A DNA stretch of 64,000 nucleotides from Sapria himalayana (lineage: Eukaryota; Streptophyta; Magnoliopsida; Malpighiales; Rafflesiaceae), in the NCBI GenBank assembly GCA_029783825.1, contig JAREIK010002991.1, positions 2,615,397 to 2,679,396 of the forward strand, in the 5' to 3' direction. Positions 63,601-64,000 of this stretch are shown in pieces. The translations under genes were made by a program, and so were the position numbers. Each line of letters opens with the position of its first letter. The stretch's first letter is position 1. A model generated the notes under the pieces. The model had not been told where the DNA came from. It ran no database searches and saw only the letters and a list, made by a program, of their open reading frames with translations.

Positions 63601-63805
63601 CAGCGACGCGATATTAAACCTCAAAGAAAAAGGTATACCATGGAGTAGAAAGATCTGATCCATCAAGTGGCACGTCGCCCGTTTCTCGATGCCAAACCCT
63701 CAAGAGCCAGACTGCATACATGATCAATGCCATCCCGACCACTCCAACCACGGAGTTCAGGAGATTCAGCAGCGACTGCAAACAACCCCTTATTAAAGTT
63801 CCCAT
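36695..63805 (-). CDS. TET19: Tetraspanin, TET18/19/20 (TOM2A-like) group (exons 63805-63639, 59030-58931, 58691-58611, 58519-58415, 36910-36695)
   Basis: Four-pass membrane protein that organises membrane microdomains. Exon 1 reads [20 protein letters not shown]...[13 protein letters not shown] (TM1). Joined to exon 2 it reads [20 protein letters not shown] (TM2), then [11 protein letters not shown]. Exon 3 gives [20 protein letters not shown] (TM3) and NRQWKE. Exon 4 gives [20 protein letters not shown] ... [10 protein letters not shown] (short extracellular loop, start of TM4). Exon 5 gives the end of TM4, then [21 protein letters not shown] and [11 protein letters not shown], the family's cytoplasmic tail. 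Introns (4608, 239, 91 and 21,504 bp) all obey GT-AG with consistent phase. Read to the stop at 36695 the protein is 222 aa, matching the size I recall for the family. AAG|GTATGT at 36722/36721 is a strong donor, so a further 3' exon is possible. Exons rest on family matches; the 21.5-kb intron needs transcript proof. Confidence 0.92.
38900..40081 (-). pseudogene. Degenerate copia-like RT region, part of dispersed repeat D1
   Basis: On the minus strand, 39360-39480 reads [20 protein letters not shown] followed by KRYMIDI, matching the copia 'LKYFLGIEV...GIxISQRKYxLDLL' segment. About 1.1 kb of this sequence is repeated in the same orientation at 59170-60320 in intron 1 of the same gene. Its end (39900-40081) is one unit of the 540-bp array continued at 47868. 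Full of stops. Confidence 0.65.
41793..42389. mobile_element. Short non-autonomous insertion, possibly MULE-like, 597 bp
   Basis: It breaks the old hAT coding remnant and is flanked by the 10-bp direct repeat tgactaatag (41783-41792 and 42390-42399). A 9-11 bp duplication is typical of Mutator-like elements. Ends (ctaagaaacatgaacatg and, inverted, aggaagtatgaatac) are only weakly similar. Both flanking parts are rich in 'gacacg/cgtgtc'-type words, and the centre (42020-42190) is GC-richer. The class is inferred from TSD length only. Confidence 0.65.
43070..43560. repeat. hAT left subterminal arm: GC-rich word array and leader hairpins
   Basis: 43070-43320 consists of clustered gcacgg/ccgtgc, ggcccg/cgggcc and cacgcgtg-type words, likely binding sites for the transposase (family knowledge, not shown here). 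Three clear stem-loops follow: gaccgcgggtcgggt / acccgacccgcggtc (43376-43414), agccgttgg / ccaacggct (43490-43516) and ggcagaat / attctgcc (43521-43551). They precede the transposase leader. Confidence 0.8.
43920..46043 (+). CDS. hAT transposase (BED zinc finger, RNase-H-like, hATC dimerisation), 707 aa
   Basis: Enzyme that cuts and reinserts the surrounding transposon; acts in the nucleus. Begins [10 protein letters not shown] at the first ATG; the frame is open upstream only via a TTG at 43833 in what looks like leader. Residues about 46-100 form a BED zinc finger (CKYC at 71-74, HLKRH at 88-92). The catalytic core has D in [10 protein letters not shown] (about 207) and D in VTFDNAANN (about 274), then the family's [15 protein letters not shown] and [10 protein letters not shown]. 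The C-terminal hATC region (about 583-655) is [20 protein letters not shown] ... [15 protein letters not shown] with the third acidic residue (E, about 616), then [21 protein letters not shown]. Length and motifs fit the RICESLEEPER/Ac-like plant group. No stop or frameshift. The 5' leader may contain a small intron (CGG|GTAATA to CTCTAG|AAAA). Confidence 0.95.
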   Translation: MTNSPNTYLNLENENVSVTQTSVAPETLVSPVMSAQSSKKQKTRRTSVVWTHFKIITQLDVRGEEHEMAQCKYCMRLLTCKSTCGTGHLKRHSEICSKKHGPLDPRQTQLGTTFFETGSSSVSKFSPFVYSNELGRDGMARLITLMGLPIRFSEDPRVVRIMQTYFQPSYRRIPRSTSRSDILKIYKLEKQKIINEFLAFSGVVSVTSDIWTCHDDSSYACITSHYVDSNWTINKKILGFTEILHPHDGPAIFECMMKIFREYKIQNKIFSVTFDNAANNGVAINMFVRNIRDAPLGEIFHVRCMCHVINLIVQAGMKVCSTALEHIRNALKYIRTPRRLQEFGNLCLSANLKKNKFQSDVRHRWNYTYLMLESCVGYEHVISDYVNSKSGELIIDDTDWASGISFMKFLKIFYDTTNMCSSVYTPTTCIALRCICNISSMFRMYRADPTLSLMVAEMETKYLKYWSTIPSLYCLAACMDPRAKVEGVENTLTFISSCMNLEDPPQGFIYEKLTDLFTYYDTRYGGGGVETVSTDSDTLFGDDPYSINLARGKRRGGPSHRSELSRYLDTDYCSILSPSDNKNLDLLQWWKSYESAYPVLSRMARDLLTPPVSSVASESAFSVAVNVISDRRSRLRPDMVEALACLKDWEDSRFSISDRAEAGTVTDTAVASTSTMMAEELIADDDDPYDTDLDVAADDSHYMPLDD
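46226..46312. repeat. AT-rich inverted repeat in hAT 3' region
   Basis: taatgtatttaattattaat...gatttaaa on the left and tttaaatcttaatatttaat...acatta on the right pair imperfectly over about 30 bp, downstream of the transposase stop. Could act in 3'-end formation or simply be a foldback. Confidence 0.55.
46500..46851. repeat. hAT right subterminal arm: GC-rich word array
   Basis: Begins with aagtgccaag repeats, then caacccggcaacagtgttgccggttg-like foldback (about 46585-46612; cgcaaccggcaac / gttgccggttgcg). It then has dense cggcacgg/ccgtgccg words to the TIR. Mirrors the left arm in composition but not in exact order. Open frames here are artefacts of the GC repeats. Confidence 0.8.
48300..48415. 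mobile_element. hAT terminus fragment at a unit junction
   Basis: Ends atgaaaggccaatttgacac followed by ctcta, a family right end, followed by attggata. Its last 60 bp resemble the right end of the old hAT at 47867 (gcacaaaaaattaagtcatg vs ccacaaaatactaagtcata). No left end is present. Both fragments stop at the equivalent base of consecutive 540-bp units, so this is probably a duplicated and then deleted copy of the same insertion. Confidence 0.65.
49804..50522. mobile_element. Harbinger MITE, 719 bp, with TAA target duplication
   Basis: Ends gagtctatttgataa and ttatcaaacagcccc (inverted) with TAA on both sides (49801-49803, 50523-50525). Both ends resemble those of the 4.1-kb Harbinger at 1831-5955 over 100 bp or more (aagtgttataaaataaatat..., caaccattaaaaattttaat...), including the foldback near the right end. 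There is no transposase, so it is an internally deleted relative. It sits in unit 4 of the 540-bp array; units 2 and 3 show the uninterrupted sequence. Confidence 0.88.
51410..55734 (-). mobile_element. Second old hAT, decayed, minus strand
   Basis: Read on the minus strand from 55734 it starts tagaggtatcaagtgggctg and ends at 51410 (taaaggtatcaaatgaatca, inverted). The coding remnant 52854-53102 reads [20 protein letters not shown] ... [13 protein letters not shown], matching [20 protein letters not shown] of the intact transposase. 51990-52090 matches its C-terminal acidic tail. A diverged second copy of the middle segment lies at about 53300-53540, so there is an internal tandem duplication. 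53700-54360 and 54560-55260 are also related to each other. No matching TSD (aatatatc vs cctaggca). A separate hAT-like end stops at 55974. Confidence 0.65.
55975..57330. repeat. Dispersed repeat D1 sequence, no gene
   Basis: Shares the ordered blocks 'ctcatgaactattgga', 'aataaaaaataatgaattca', 'atatatctcaagatc', 'aaactaaataatctttta' with 30600-31150, 50560-51020 and 60590-61040. AT-rich, many stops on both strands. It looks like the non-RT part of the copia-like D1 element; class uncertain. Confidence 0.5.
57356..57526 (+). mobile_element. tRNA-derived SINE with 19-bp target duplication
   Basis: A GC-rich body of about 155 bp opens cccccaagggggtagctcgt, with a box A-like tagctcgtttggc and a box B-like gcgttcgagtcc, then an unrelated 3' part and a 13-base A tail. 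The direct repeat aaataatgagaacgagtaa flanks it (57337-57355 and 57524-57542). Target duplication length, A tail and pol III boxes are typical of plant SINEs. Boundaries may shift by a few A residues. The near-perfect duplication implies a young insertion. Confidence 0.92.
58369..58407. repeat. (GA)n(GT)n microsatellite beside a splice donor
   Basis: gggggagagagagagagtg runs into about 11 GT repeats. On the tetraspanin's strand this is a (CA)n run starting 7 bp inside intron 4. Confidence 0.9.
59031..63638 (-). other. Tetraspanin intron 1 (4.6 kb) and its contents
   Basis: Donor CATG|GTATAC at 63639/63638, acceptor GATGTAG| at 59031. 59170-61060 is a full D1 repeat copy in the same order as intron 4 (copia-like part 59170-60280, one 540-bp-type unit to about 60760, then the rest). 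61830-62110 is a CA-rich stretch with words such as tgcaccaacact and gcacacatt. 62115-63040 is AT-rich with nothing recognised. 63051-63182 is a 42-bp minisatellite. Confidence 0.85.
63051..63182. repeat. 42-bp minisatellite (three units) in tetraspanin intron 1
   Basis: Units at 63051-63091, 63092-63133 and 63134-63175, plus a partial ctcacag. Each unit runs ctcacag(t)a(a)ccaagcct...aggaatgcctaatgtgcata. Spacing of the aggaatgcc core is exactly 42 (63071, 63113, 63155). Confidence 0.92.
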
Positions 63806-64000
63806 TTAAATCCCTCGCACATAAGCCAAACTCATGCCGCAGAAAAGATGATTAGCAACAAATTATTTATCTTCAAGGGGGAACAAGCTGGAGCGATGCA
63901 GCTTGTTCTTGCGAACCAGGAATTTCACTACTCTGGATTTTAAGTGCGATAAATTGGGTGATGGTCCACCCAATTTTGGAAAAAAAATATATATGTAATA
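63806..64000 (-). promoter_or_regulatory. Tetraspanin 5' leader and upstream region, with a stem-loop
   Basis: Upstream of the start codon (63803-63805). A perfect 10-bp stem-loop, gaacaagctg / cagcttgttc with an 8-base loop, lies at 63881-63908, about 75-105 nt before the ATG and probably in the leader. No convincing TATA element was found before the window ends. Confidence 0.45.

Noticed and set aside
1..64000. CRISPR array, bacterial operon, phage or organelle insertion
   Set aside because: Repeats are transposon ends, minisatellites or microsatellites; no spacer-repeat pattern, ribosome binding sites or organelle genes were seen.

Overview
This is strongly AT-rich nuclear DNA of a flowering plant. 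It has plant-type spliced genes, very long TE-filled introns, Ty1/copia, hAT, PIF/Harbinger and SINE elements, and no operons, CRISPR arrays or rRNA. Species cannot be fixed from the sequence. The GC-rich expansin exons and the clathrin light chain wording ([15 protein letters not shown]) lean towards a monocot, but that is only an inference.

Three host genes explain the window. (1) A clathrin light chain on + (7035-23329; 3 exons, 337 aa), whose first intron is 15.2 kb. (2) A beta-expansin on - (23639-25243; 4 exons, 256 aa), tail to tail with the clathrin gene, 309 bp apart. (3) A TOM2A/TET18-20-type tetraspanin on - (63805 down to about 36695; 5 exons, about 222 aa), spread over 27 kb by a 4.6-kb intron 1 and a 21.5-kb intron 4. 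From memory, Arabidopsis carries the same three families side by side (AT2G20740 tetraspanin, AT2G20750 EXPB1, AT2G20760 CLC1), so this looks like an ancient conserved gene block pulled apart by transposons. No joint function is implied: clathrin coat assembly, cell-wall loosening and membrane microdomains are separate jobs.

Layout: 1-6700 is a dead copia retrotransposon split by a 4.1-kb PIF/Harbinger element (1831-5955). 6900-23329 is the clathrin gene, with hAT MITEs (8760-9238, 10703-11288) and a 51-bp minisatellite (19860-20115) in its intron. 23639-25400 is the expansin and its promoter. 25400-36690 is intergenic, with a GC-rich hAT terminus (26085-26329), a degraded hAT (about 26980-28010), dispersed repeats and a copia remnant (34740-36070). 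36695-63805 is the tetraspanin. Its intron 4 holds the most striking structure: an intact hAT transposon (43070-46851, perfect 8-bp TSD, uninterrupted 707-aa transposase) inside an older decayed relative (40090-47867, 7/8-bp TSD), which itself sits in an array of about 540-bp repeats that also carries a Harbinger MITE (49804-50522). A tRNA-derived SINE with a 19-bp TSD lies at 57356-57526.

I found no convincing new biochemical system. The notable content is the conserved gene block, the extreme introns, and the datable nested transposon insertions, including a hAT that may still be able to move.
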